Shown here in pieces: positions 12,901 to 24,113 of a stretch of DNA of 64,000 bases. The first letter of the stretch is position 1, and the number at the start of each line of letters is the position of its first letter. The DNA comes from Megamerina dolium (taxonomy: Eukaryota; Arthropoda; Insecta; Diptera; Megamerinidae), in NCBI GenBank assembly GCA_963854835.1, contig OY978525.1:90670307-90734306 (forward strand), read 5' to 3'. The notes beneath the pieces were generated by a model. The model made no database searches and had not been told where the DNA came from. It saw only the letters and a list, made by a program, of their open reading frames with translations. Both the position numbers and the translations under genes were made by a program.

Positions 12901-14217
12901 TGTGCAGTCTAAATTGAAAAGGACCTATCCCTGCCGTGAGAACTATCCTTATGAGTAGTAAGGGACTTTGACTATCTTGGAATCAGTATTAACACCAGCA
13001 ATGACGTCAGCCTGGAGATATTGTCAAGAGTCACTCTTGTTAACTTTGGACTAAGTAAGCAAATGACACGAAGTCTGGACAATTTCGACCTCAGATGAGA
13101 GAATGCTTGGAGTTTTCGAGAGGAAATTCCTACGGAAAATTGTTGGGCCTATTTGCGGTGGTGGCGAATATCGAATAAGGTATAGCCATGAGCTGTATGC
13201 CGGTACTGCCATATTAAAGCGCAGGATAGGTCATATCGATTTTCGGTTGTTATTGCCATATTAGTAAGTAAGTAAGTACGTAAATATTTAATACAAATTA
13301 AACGGCTATTAGTTCTGCATAATTTTGGGTTGGAAAAATTTCTGATGGACTCGACGTAATGTGATTTCTATTGTTTTTTTTTTTTTTTGAAAACATCAAC
13401 AAGAGACTACATATTAATTGTGAATATGAATATAGTTGTGAGAATTTGAACAAAATTTCCAATAAAATTCTAAAATTCACACTCACTTGCAATTTTTCGC
13501 CCATTTATGTTGTGTTATAAAACCATGTGAAGCTTGTAGTGGATTTTCTTCAGCACCGTTAAATAGAAATACAATTGGATGATGGAAGGTCTGACGTATT
13601 GTTGCCAAAACGCGTAACACTTCTAGCATAACAACGACCATGGCGCCATCATCACCTGCACCTATTACATATTAATCGCAGATATTAATTGAAACAAAAC
13701 ATTGTAACGAAATCATTCACTCTTCTGTTCACTAAGACTTACCCGGACTTCCATGTTTTGAATCGAAATGGCTATTTACCAGAAGATACGATTCACTTGT
13801 TGTATTTATTGGGCTCAACTTGACAACAATATTTTGCAAACCCTGATACATGTTAACCATTGTCCAGTGTATATACGCTCCAGACACTTGTTGTACATCC
13901 AATTCCAATTCGAAGAGATCCTCATGCATTACGTTCACAATTTTATCGATTTCATTTTTCAGCAGCTGGACGGTGGTATTTTCATTTGCATTACTGCCTA
14001 CCACTTTAATACCAATTAAATCGAAATTGATAAGTATTCGTTCAGCACGTTCAGCAATAAATTCGCCGTTATGTAAAGACTCGCTATTGATGTCTAAGCC
14101 GTCGGGTAAATAAAAGAATACGGGCATAATGATCGCAAAAAATAGTATGAGCCAAAATAACAGGAATCCTGGTGCATAATACCAGGATATTTTTCCACTT
14201 GGTTTAGCATAGGTCAT
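7000..14217 (-). CDS. ERMP1-like: ERMP1/Fxna-like M28 zinc metallopeptidase, gene A
   Basis: Twelve exons on the minus strand: 13743-14217, 13487-13661, 11692-11776, 9489-9609, 9180-9334, 8703-9086, 8450-8630, 8198-8382, 7980-8123, 7820-7922, 7350-7744, 7000-7167. They sum to 2571 nt, 856 codons plus stop, near the ~860-900 of the family. The order is: an N-terminal membrane anchor at ~14-36; the M28 peptidase domain with H150 and D152 (NSHFDS), D162 (GAGDD), the catalytic/ligand pair E196-E197 (FNGAEENP), D223 (LNLDSAGSG) and H299 (GYVYHTAFD); several hydrophobic helices over ~360-630; and a C-terminal lumenal-type domain. All expected zinc ligands are present. Human ERMP1 is an ER membrane peptidase; its substrate is not firmly known. 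The 1.7-kb and 2.1-kb introns 2 and 3 carry a SINE-like copy, a LINE remnant and a modular repeat. Confidence 0.92.
10266..11684 (+). repeat. Modular interspersed repeat, copy 1 (CCACGCCCAC-box element)
   Basis: Lies in intron 3 of gene A. The start has a perfect hairpin word GTCGGC-TGGG-GCCGAC followed by TATACCCTGCATA; the end has TATGCAGGGTATA, the inverted counterpart. The body holds GTGGGCGTGG-type boxes at about 10490, 10645, 10797, 10943, 11098 and 11250, that is every 146-155 bp, each inside a related module. A GACG tetranucleotide run follows at 11389-11438. The 3' tail, with the run, is duplicated at 11512-11611. Compare 39998-41594 and, inverted, 48885-50547. There is no convincing ORF, so it looks non-autonomous. 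Confidence 0.85.
12338..12689 (-). repeat. tRNA-headed SINE-like element, copy 1
   Basis: Read on the minus strand it starts GGTGCCGTAGCTCAGTGG, an RNA polymerase III A-box, followed by the B-box-like GGTTCAATCCCC, then a ~270-bp body ending in a GCCACATATTTATT tail. The same layout recurs at 15143, 43946, 52058 and 53322. It lies in intron 2 of ERMP1-like gene A. Confidence 0.8.
12720..13260 (+). mobile_element. Non-LTR retrotransposon (LINE) remnant
   Basis: The plus strand encodes broken pieces of a reverse-transcriptase ORF. Around 12755-12865 it reads [14 protein letters not shown] and [14 protein letters not shown], the RT motif region that normally precedes the FxDF/AFD block. Around 12960-13020 there is [13 protein letters not shown], and around 13095-13190 fragments resembling [15 protein letters not shown] and IRYSHELYA, typical of the C-terminal part of jockey/R1-type pol proteins. 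Frameshifts, stops and a large internal deletion make it non-functional. It sits in intron 2 of ERMP1-like gene A. Confidence 0.7.
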
Positions 14218-15142
14218 ATTGTTGTTTTCGGTAAATCGTTGCTGTTATTCTTGATGCTTTAATCTAATATTAATTATTAATTAATTAAATGATATATTAA
14301 TAAGTGTGAATAAGTGAATTATTTTTTGCGTAAAGTACAATTTATATACGTGTATGTCCAACAAGTTTAATTCGACTGAATCTGACTGCATTTATTTCAT
14401 CTACATATATTGGTTAAGATTTTTAGAAAACTATTAAATTTTGAAATTATGTACCGATATACATATTTATGTATAAGAATATACACCTATGTACATTTAT
14501 ATCCTTTCGCAATAAATTCTTATGGTATATTAATAGGTGTTATATCTAAATTGCAGGAGATTTATTAATTTATGAAATCGAGATAGATATATACGATTGA
14601 TAGAGCATTGTTTATTATATAGTAATAAAAAAAATTCAATAATTTTGCTCCAAATCTCATATATGAGTATTTGTTTTATAACAATCTTTCATTTATGTAC
14701 ATATATGTACATTAGAGTGGTTCTTACCTAACGACTTATGAATGCATTTAGGTAACTTGCAATGCAACAAAAAGTTTCTCGATATATCTTAATACAAAAA
14801 AGACAACATTTAATAAATCTCCATTTCAAAGTCGAATGATCAATGAATTCTGTTAATTTGGGTACTATTTATTGAGATATTTAAAGCTCTTTATATCCAA
14901 AGCCAGAGAGGTTCTTGAAGGGTCGAGATCAGTAGAGACAACACACGGTGCTGTGAAGAATATGATCGCAAGAAAGCAATTCGGCGCTGTGAGTGTCAGT
15001 ATTCTTTGTACAACTACAAGAAAGTAGGGGCATAATACGGTATGCGCCCTAAGGTTTTTCGAGCATTTTATATTAACAACTGAAGCCTTTCTCTTATTTA
15101 GAAACCAGCAAGATGTTACCTTTTACTAACTCCACTTTTGTA

Positions 15143-15430
15143 GATGCCGTAGCTCAGTGGATAGAGCGTTGACCTTCTAATCCGTAGGTCGTGTGGTCAA
15201 TCCCCGACTGTGCAAACTTTGGTATCGGAAAGGGTTTTTTTCGATCGGTGCCCGTAACGTAAAGCAATTGGCAATTCTTCCCGCAGTAACACTTTGCCAT
15301 GGAAAGTTTTTTAAAGATCTCTGTGACAAAGCTCAGAGAAAGTGAGGCCATAAGGGTTCTGCCCTTCGAAGCCGGTAAATGTAAGTAGTTAACACGTACA
15401 ACAATATTGGAAGAGAAGTTCAGTGGTATC
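15143..15430 (+). repeat. tRNA-headed SINE-like element, diverged copy 2
   Basis: Starts GATGCCGTAGCTCAGTGG, with a B-box-like GGTCAATCCCC and an anticodon-loop-like CTTCTAA. The body matches the other copies (AAGCAATTGGCAATTCTTCC, then GTGACAAAGCTCAGA), ending near TGGAAGAGAAG. It is more diverged than copies 1, 4 and 5, so it is probably an older insertion or a subfamily. Confidence 0.7.
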
Positions 15431-17210
15431 ACAACGGGATTTTATGGTCTATGTGTGTCCTAACCTATGTGTAACCTGACCGACTTTTGGGCTAATTGAG
15501 CAATTGAATGACCAATTTTTGCAACATATATTTTTAAAGATTAGTTTTTGTATAGACTCCGAAGAATCTTGGCGGATTGTTTCTTTCATGATAGTTTTTC
15601 GACTTAATGTTGGACAGTTCAAGTGAAGCCAACTTATTAGAAAGCCAACAATTTTGTGACTACATTTTCAGAACTATTTTTGAGGCTTTTTTAAAGCAAA
15701 TACCAATATATTGTATCATCACATATTCGTATATTGCAACAAAATATTTAAAATGTTGTATTAAACTTGTATTTCACAACAAAACGAAAAAACAAATTTT
15801 TCTAAATCCACCACACATATTACAGAAACTTTATCTATTTTTTGGATATCTTTTAATTCACATTTTTGTTATTTGCATACATTATTAAGCACTTGTATAC
15901 ATCGAAATACATATATCTCACATAGAAAGGCAAGTGTAGACTGATATGAATACATACTTGCATCATATAGAATCCATTGTATGTATTAAAAAATGGTACA
16001 TATCTGTAAAATTCATATTATGGGTATTCGCATATTAAACGTTAATCCGACGCAGTATATAACATAAAGCTGTTTTCGACGAAAATGTATTTTATTGCTC
16101 GAAAACCCTTAATGTTTTCTAAAATATAGCCATAATCAAAGGTTATTATTACTCTCAAATCAACACTGTGTACTTTGTAGTGCTCTCGCATATTCTAGTT
16201 GATCTCTTAAATAACCTATTCTGATTCATGATTTTTGTGATTTTTTAAATAGTTTAATTCAGCAAATAATATGTAATTGTTACTTTATAAGCGAAAAAAT
16301 AAAACAAAAACCATAACAATAACAATGTGAAATTAGACAATTATATAAATTGGAAATTAATTCGATATTGGTAGTAAATAGGAGAGGCTCATTTATGGTG
16401 GCATCATATTATTCAATGTTTATTTTATGATTTTATAAATGATTGAATATTCAATTTCATTTGTAATGACTGATTTAGTCACATTTATTCATATACAAAA
16501 ATAGTCAAAATCATTGTGTTAACTTGTTGCACAAACCAGTCGCCTATTGGATCAAATAGCTTGTAAGCATGCTACTCGTTTAACGGCCTATAATCTAAAC
16601 TATGATATGTACTATACATAAATACATGCACGTTAATTATTTTAAATTGTTCTTTTTCAAGTTTAACCCTCAAAGGCTTATTATCGTCGATGGGTAACTG
16701 AAACACATATCTATTCATCTATTACACGATTTATTTCATGATGATTCGTAAAATTCTCGATGCCCTAGCGATTACCTAACGTGAGTGGACCGTTTTCAAA
16801 ATACAAACCTTTAAAAATATGGTTACAGCTTTAGTAGATAAGATATTATATAATATTTTAGTGATGTTTCGCTGCGATGTTGTTGAAATTTTCGTAATTA
16901 TAAATAATTTATTTGCAGGGGTTTTTTGGATATATGTTGGTTGTAGCCTATGACAAATTAACCCATTATTTATAAAATAATACTTACTGTTCTTATGCAT
17001 GGCCATTGTATTAGAAAACGGTTAAGTTGTCGAAAAATTTTGTAAAATAATTGAACGGATAAATTTATTCCTTCCGTCTTTATTATTAGGTTTGTAGCTC
17101 TTTAATTAATACTATTTGTTTGTAAATAAACTAAGATGCATTCTTCTATGTAAGGATATTTGATTATAAGTGTATAAGTTCATTTTTTTTAACTTCACTT
17201 AATTTAATAC

Positions 17211-17880
17211 CTTGACTGTCGCACTAGAAAAAATTTGTTTGTACAAATATTGATTTTCCTGGCCACATGATCCACTGCACGGAGACACATTTCTGTTGAA
17301 AATCGTAGTCAACGTGTTAAGCTATAAGAAGAATCTGTTGTCAAAACTTTAAACGCGTTTTTCTCAAAACCATGTTTTTGAAATTTCGGGGAAGCACTGA
17401 CTCAAAACTATTCGACCGATTTGGCTAAAAATTTTACCCGTTATTCTAAACACACATATCTAAATACATAACCTTTAAAACATTTAATTTTTTAATAATA
17501 AAGTATTTTATTTAAACAATTTATCAAGAAAAAAAATTAGATTTTGAGAACTTTTTTCACAAGTCCGCCATTTTATTTTTGTTTTTGTTTTTTATATGTA
17601 TATTATAAGTTAGTTCATTAAAAATCTTTTTGAATTTTTTATTTCAGATGACTTCGGAAGACTGTGTGCTTCCCCGAACCAACTCATCTTTTTTTCGAGG
17701 ACTCCACTCTGACGTCAAAAATTAAAAACAAATTCATGTAAAATTAACTTAAAAAAAATTTTTTTCTATACTTGAAAACACCAATAAAAACATATTATTA
17801 GCATTTTATTTTCTTATTAAAAAAAATTCATGAAAAAACGTCGAAATTTCGGTCGTCACACTGGACTACTACCTTAATTA
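17211..17880. repeat. Possible MITE-like inverted-repeat element
   Basis: The 13-bp word TTCGGGGAAGCAC (near 17387) recurs inverted as GTGCTTCCCCGAA (near 17667). A looser outer pair, CTTGACTGTCGCACTAG near 17213 and TCACACTGGAC near 17856, may mark the ends. No ORF and no clear target-site duplication. Boundaries are guesses. Confidence 0.3.
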
Positions 17881-17965
17881 CAATTGCTTACAGTCAAAAA
17901 TTCTTTCTGTCGTTAAGTTTTTGATTTATATTTTTCTGCTGAATTTTTTTCAAAGGTGACTAATA

Positions 17966-18965
17966 TTGGGTGATCCAAGTAGACATACTTTTTTCAATGG
18001 CCTTTTTTTGACAGATCACGTGTGAGTCGTGCCATGCTGTCATGTTATTTTCGTTTAGTATTGTTTGGCATTTCATCATGGAAAGACTTACTCCTGAACA
18101 ACGTTTACAAATCGTTCAACATTATTACGAAAATTCACGTTTTGTGAGGAATGTGTTCCGTGTACTTCGCTCAACTTATGGTCAACATAATCGGCCTACT
18201 GAGCGTACTATTCGCAACACCAGCGCCCATCTTGAGACCCAGCATTCATTATTGGATAATATTCGACCGAGCACGTCCAGCACGCAGTGAAGAAAATATA
18301 GCGGCCGTAGCTGAGAGTGTACACGAAGACCGTGGAGGGTCGATTCGGCGCCGTTCGCAGCAACTCGAACTGACGTATGGAACGACTTGGCGCATTTTAC
18401 GTCGAGATCTTAAATTGAAAGCGTACAAAATACAGCTTGTGCAAGAACTGAAGTCGCCCAACCTTCTCAAGCGATATCGCTTCGCTCTATGGGCTCTTGA
18501 AAAGTTCTAAGAAGATCCGACGTTTTCGAGCCAAATTTTGTTCAGCGATGAGGCCCATTTCTGGCTCAATGGGAAGAGATTCAACAGCTGCACTTCATCC
18601 AGAAAAAAAAAACGGTTTGGTGTGGTTTGTGGGCCGGTGGAGTCATCGGTCCATATTTCTTCAAAAATGATGCCGGTCAGAACGTAACCGTCCATGGCGA
18701 CCGTTATCGTGCTATGATATCCGACTATTTGATGCTTGAAATTGAAGCTCGTGATCTCGGCGACATTTGGTTTCAACAAGACGGCGCCACTTCCCACACA
18801 TCGCATCAATCAATGGATTTATTGAGAGAACACTTCGGTGAGCAGATAATTTCACGTTTTGGGCCGGTCGATTGGCCACCAAGATCGTGCGATATCACAC
18901 CGTTAGACTTTTTCCTGTGGGGATATGTAAAGTCTTAAGTTTATGCGGACAAACCCGCTTCGATT
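17966..18965 (+). pseudogene. Degenerate Tc1/mariner-superfamily transposon
   Basis: A terminal-repeat-like start (TTGGGTGATCCAAGTAGAC) lies next to a TA at 17964-17965. From the ATG at 18078 the frame reads MERLTPEQRLQIVQHYYEN, an HTH domain; it shifts frame near 18270-18290 into SEENIAAVAESVHEDRGG and meets a stop at 18508. The catalytic region then reads FSDEAHFWLNG, QQDGATSHTS and SCDITPLDFFLWGYV. By my count 41 residues lie between the D of QQDGA and the D of TPLD, suggesting a DD41D-type rather than a DD34D mariner. Part of the block between the first two aspartates is deleted, and the 3' end is missing, joined directly to a SINE fragment at 18968. Not functional. Confidence 0.8.
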
Positions 18966-18967
18966 CA

Positions 18968-19095
18968 GGCCTTGGAAGCTTTTGGAAGCTTATCCATGGC
19001 AAATATTTACTGGCAGAGGAATTACCGATTGCTTGCCGACAGGTGGGAACCGTTCGAAAGAAAAATCTCTTCGATATTAAATGTATGCTTACGCC
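18968..19095 (-). repeat. SINE-like fragment (copy 3) abutting the transposase remnant
   Basis: Contains AAGCTTATCCATGGCAA, GATTGCTTGCCGACAGGTGG and CGTTCGAAAGAAAAATC, the internal part of the SINE-like family, and stops at GCCGGG, before the tRNA-like B-box. Both ends are truncated. Confidence 0.65.
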
Positions 19096-19806
19096 GGGAA
19101 TTTCATATATTAATATTTCTTCAATATAAAAAAAAAATAAAAGAATATATACATATATCAAAATGAGTTTGCTGCCGGTGTATCGATTCCAAAATGTTTA
19201 TAATGCAGGATAATGATAATGTCCAATATCGTAAATGTTTACGATGAATTAATAATAATATCAGTTCACTACAAGGTTAATACATTTTTTTATTACTGTA
19301 GTTTTTTGTGTTCTCACAAAAATATGCGAATAATTGATTCTTAATTAATGGCCCGCCTCATTAGTTTGAATAATCGTTTGAAACAGTTCTCTCTGCATTA
19401 TATTACGTTTATTTATATACACACTATGGATGTATTTGTATTACCTCAAATAACAATCATTCATTTCCTTTCGACATTATTGTTAATTTGCCATTGGCAC
19501 TAGTGATTTATAGACATACCAAGTCTCTTTACTCTCTAGTTATTTTTGGAGCATTACTCCAATACATAGGTAATTTAAGTAAGTATATTAATCAAAATTG
19601 TTCACATTATGTAAATATGTAATTTATTAATAAGTATACACTAAATAACTTATTTACGAGTATGTTATTGTATTATACGTATAGTAGAAGCAAATAGCAT
19701 TAAGGTACTATATGTTATATGTAGGTATGTATTACAAATATTTATATATCACTAGAAATGCTTAAATAACATTTTCGAGTTATTATTATTAGTAATATTG
19801 TATCTA
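19096..19806. other. Intergenic region downstream of ERMP1-like B
   Basis: AT-rich sequence containing the presumed 3' UTR of gene B (minus strand). No other feature seen. Confidence 0.5.
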
Positions 19807-22800
19807 TTAGTATAACCAATTCTCATAGGTTGCTACCCAATCGCTGACACTCCAATAATCTGGTATCGTTTGTACAATCTGCTCAAATTTACTCGAACGA
19901 ACCTCTTGCTGATGTATCCAATGACCACCTATGCCAATTTCTAAACCAGGTAAATTGAATTTCTCCGCAGTTTTCTATTGAATTATGTAATACTCATATT
20001 ATTATGTATCATGTTATCAAGTTCATCTTATATAATACTAACCTCAATATCAATATAAAATCTTAGTGGACTATCATCTTTGCCATATGAAAAGTATATA
20101 AAATATGGTTGTTCCCACTTTTCTCTTAACATGGTGTCATTAAAAGACCAATTCAGAAGTTTTGCATCATTTTGATTGCGTACAAATATTGTCATATGAT
20201 CTGGTCCGGAAAGTGTAAAATCAAAACGTTGCCTATTTGGTACATCATCCAATTCGGTAATAGAATTTAATATTAGTTTTGGATATTCGCCGGGTATGAT
20301 GGGTGCTTCATTAATAACTATCCAAAAACTACGATCTCTGCATAAACCATGCACCATTGTGCAAATAGAGAAGACAGAAAAATTGAATTTTAATAAATAT
20401 TTTTAATGCACATAAATGATGGGTGCTTTCTGAAAGTATAGAACTTTTCATAGTTTTGGAGTTAAACATAATGATTCGATGTTGTTTTCAAAAGCTCCTC
20501 ATTTCTTCGCGCACATGGAAGAACATTGGTGACAATTATTTCTGACTGCAATTAGTTTTAACGTCAAATTATATTTACATAGCTACGAAGCTCACTAGTG
20601 GCACTAAAAAAGTTGTCATATTTGGAGTGGGGAAAATCTAAACTAGACGCCTAAAACATCATTACATCCGTAGCAAATTGTTTGACACATTTAGATTTCC
20701 ACTATTGAGGTGTTCTTTGAAGAAGATTAGAAAGAAACTACTTATAGCAACATGATTCAGGGTTCAGTTCAGCCAAAGAATTTCTTATCCCTTAAAATAT
20801 AAGGTGTCAAGGTTGGGTTTTTTTTAGATCCACATTTCAATAAGAATTTTAGATTATTTTTGGAACAAGACGAAATAATATGAACAAACTGATTTAGAGA
20901 ACAATTCAGTACATTCACTGTGAAATTGGCAAAATAATGCCGGATACTCCCGATAAAGTGGCCGAAATTGGAGTGATCGAGTGGCAAATATGTTAAAAAA
21001 TTCTTAAAACTGTTATATAAAATAAAGTTTCGAATCCAAAAAGAATGCGATTAATAAAAAAAAAAAAAATTGTATACTTCCAGAAAAACACCAGTTATGT
21101 TCTGCAATAAATACCTTGCTTTATGCCAACGATGATTATAGATTGGCATGCCACAAAACATTTCATCACCACAAAATTCATCAACTGTGTGTTTTTCACC
21201 AATCAACTCGATATATTCTAAAACATGAACATATTAGTAAGAATTCAGAAAACTATGAAAAAAACATTCAACTTACTATTAGCACTATCAATGCGACGAT
21301 CTTGTGGATACACTAAAATACCATTTTCTTCAATTTTTGTCGTATTATCGGCACCATGCAGAATACGATGTGAATGCTTTAATGATAATTAGTAGGAATA
21401 AACAATAATCGTTTATTCAATTGTTTCGAAACTTACGATCAACGAATAACGCTGTGTTGCTGTCTTTGGCCTATAGGGAAAACCAACTGGTGTTATTGCT
21501 ATTATAATACATATTACTGTTGCCGCCAAAAAGCAAAGAATAATGGTTCTGGTTTTGCGGAAGAACATAAAGAGTGGCATCTATTTATTTGAATAAACTT
21601 ATAGAAAGATTTACTAAAAATATGATCATAAGTACACTTACAATGAAGCCGCCAATCAAAATGGACATAAAAACAGCCATTACTGCTATTGATAAATCTG
21701 GATTAACATCGGAGCCAGAACGACCCATCATTGGAATCATAGTGTGATAAGCACCCAAAATAATGTATGTATAGAAGAGAAACGGAATTATCTGACATAT
21801 GATTACTGTAATGGCAAACCAATAAGCTGGAATAAATAAAGATTTGTGGCTTAGGATGGCGTCCACACTAACAAATATATTGTACTAATAATTGTATTTT
21901 TACAATACCTCGTCGATGCCATTTGGTTAAAAGATTTATTATCAATGCAGCTATATCGAAAAATACAGCCATCATGTACATGTAAGCGGAACGTATTCCA
22001 ATAGATGTCAGAACCAAAGTCAAAATAATCAACAACAGACAGTGTGAATGTAAAAGTAGTTGGATACGAAAACCCAAACTAAGAGAATCTTGTTTTGTAC
22101 GTTCAAAATATAGGGCAGGCAATAAACCCAATCCAAAGAACACGGGACAAAAATAGAGTCCAATAATAAGCCAATTTTGTGAAAACCAAGTCATCGATCT
22201 GCCTACACCGTCCATAAACAGAGCAATTAGTAGAGATAGGCCAGCACCCAAAATTAATGACATAATTTGTATTGCAAATATAATAGCATAACGACGCATA
22301 ACAGCATGCCAGCGAAGACCGGAACGTGCGGACATAAAGAAAATGGACACTCCAATAGCTATGAGTCCACAAATGCAAACAACAATATTAACTATAATGC
22401 CAGTCGTTTCTGAATAGAATACTATAAACCAGCCAAGATAGTCGTAGAAGATTACGTGACCTTCTTGGTATAACTGAAATAAAGAAGAAAATGAAATGTT
22501 GTTATATAATATGTAAGGTTCAATATATATCTCACCGATTATGCACCGATTGACATAAAGAAATTTAAAAAAGATACTATGGGCCGAATATTGAACTACT
22601 GTACTACTACAAACAAAACAATTGTAAATTTCTTGTTGACAAGTACAAACTCAAAAGTCTCAAATTGTGCATAAATTGGCGATCGAAAGCTGATATCAAG
22701 TTGTTATATAATACCAATGCAGTAAAGAGATCATATTCCAATAGTTATTTAGACTCTTAGAACAGGTGAGATTATTGTTGAAAAATGCAATATGACAAAT

Positions 22801-24113
22801 TTAAGAAATGAATGCCTTTAATTTGTTTCCTCTATGTTATATGTTAAAATTAAATTAAAATTGAAATTTATGGGTTCCAAATAATAGAATTCCAAAAAAT
22901 TATAGGGTAATATTTTGAAGGTTTTAGGTCGAGCAAGCCCTTGCTGAAAATGCTATACGTTAATTAGCCCTTAAATATATGTATTGAATCAATATGTCTA
23001 TAATACAGCTACAGCTTACCGTTGTATTATCCATTTCAGGCGCGTTTGCTATAGATTTGGCTAATACTAAAACATTATTGCCCGTATTTTGTAGTGATGA
23101 TTTTGGGAATATATTAACACGATCAAACTCCGTATGATAGACATAGCCGTTAAAAATATAGGCCATATCCAAGCCAGGTACACCACCAAAATCACGAAAA
23201 ATGCGAAAATCTGTATCCGAAGGAATAAGGTTTGCTTGAAATATTTCTTCAGCCGTTGTGGAAGCAAATGGATGTGGAACTTGACGATAATATTTCATGA
23301 GCCATGGATGATTTGGACCAGATTGAAAGAGTATCTCACGTCCACCACTGCCGGCTGAATCCAAATTGATTAAAGCTCTGAAATTTCCAAGAACAATACA
23401 CAAGATTTTATTGCATAACATTACCTTACATTGCATTAGGCGTACTTGCAGTTCTTTGCCCACTTATGCTGCGTTATAAAGGCATGTGAAGCCTGCAGTG
23501 GATTCTCTTCGGCACCATTGAATAGGAAAATGATTGGATGCTCCAAAGGGTCACTTGATTTTGATATGATACGCATAACTTCCAACATTACGCAAACCAT
23601 TGCACCATCATCACTAGCCCCCGGACTACCAGGTACAGAATCAAAGTGACTATTCATTAATAGATAATTTTCATTTGTTGTATTTTTAGCACTCAGTTTC
23701 ACAATCACATTCTGTACACCTTGATACATATTGATCAGAGACCAATGGATATAATTGCCTGAAGCAATTTGTACATCAATTTCGAATTCGAAATAATCAC
23801 TAGCTTGTTCTTGTACTTTAGATATTTCATCGAGTAGGAATTGCACTGCGGTAACTTCATTAGCCTCGCTACCCACAACTTTAGGGCCAATTCGTGCTAA
23901 ATTAATTAGTATCTCTTCCGCACGTTCAGCTATGAAAGTATCGGGATTTTTACGTTCATCTCGTCGATTGAGTGCTTTTGGCAAACGATTAACTTGTGTG
24001 GTCACCACAGCGAGATAAAGAATCAACCAGAATACAGCAAATGCGGGTGCATAATACCAATTGATCTTTTTCGGTACTTCGAAATCCACATCGATGTGAT
24101 ATTTTGATTTGAA
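19807..24113 (-). CDS. ERMP1-like: ERMP1/Fxna-like M28 zinc metallopeptidase, gene B (start exon not found)
   Basis: Nine joined exons on the minus strand: 23446-24113, 23020-23377, 21909-22473, 21642-21826, 21437-21580, 21277-21376, 21115-21217, 20043-20337, 19807-19974, giving 2586 nt in one frame. The first exon starts after a TTTTCAG acceptor with FKSKYHIDVDFEVPKK and has no ATG before the peptidase domain, so a further 5' exon with the start codon must lie upstream. M28 ligands are all present: [29 protein letters not shown] and GYVYHTEFD. A membrane anchor precedes the peptidase, and a multi-helix domain and C-terminal domain follow. Compared with genes A and C, exons equivalent to 85+121+155 nt are fused into one of 358 nt, and 384+181 into one of 565 nt. 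The donor after 23446 is GTACGC, a weak consensus. A 777-bp intron (20338-21114) holds sequence I could not assign. Confidence 0.88.

Larger units (their letters stand above)
14218..17965. other. Intergenic region between ERMP1-like A and B
   Basis: Contains the 5' flank and promoter of gene A (minus strand, just above 14217), a diverged SINE-like copy at 15143-15430 and a possible small inverted-repeat element around 17210-17880. The remainder is AT-rich with no exon-like blocks. Confidence 0.5.

Noticed and set aside
20338..21114. Transposon in the long intron of gene B
   Set aside because: The sequence has transposon-like phrases (for example around 20770-20990) but I found no terminal repeats, motif or second copy in the window.
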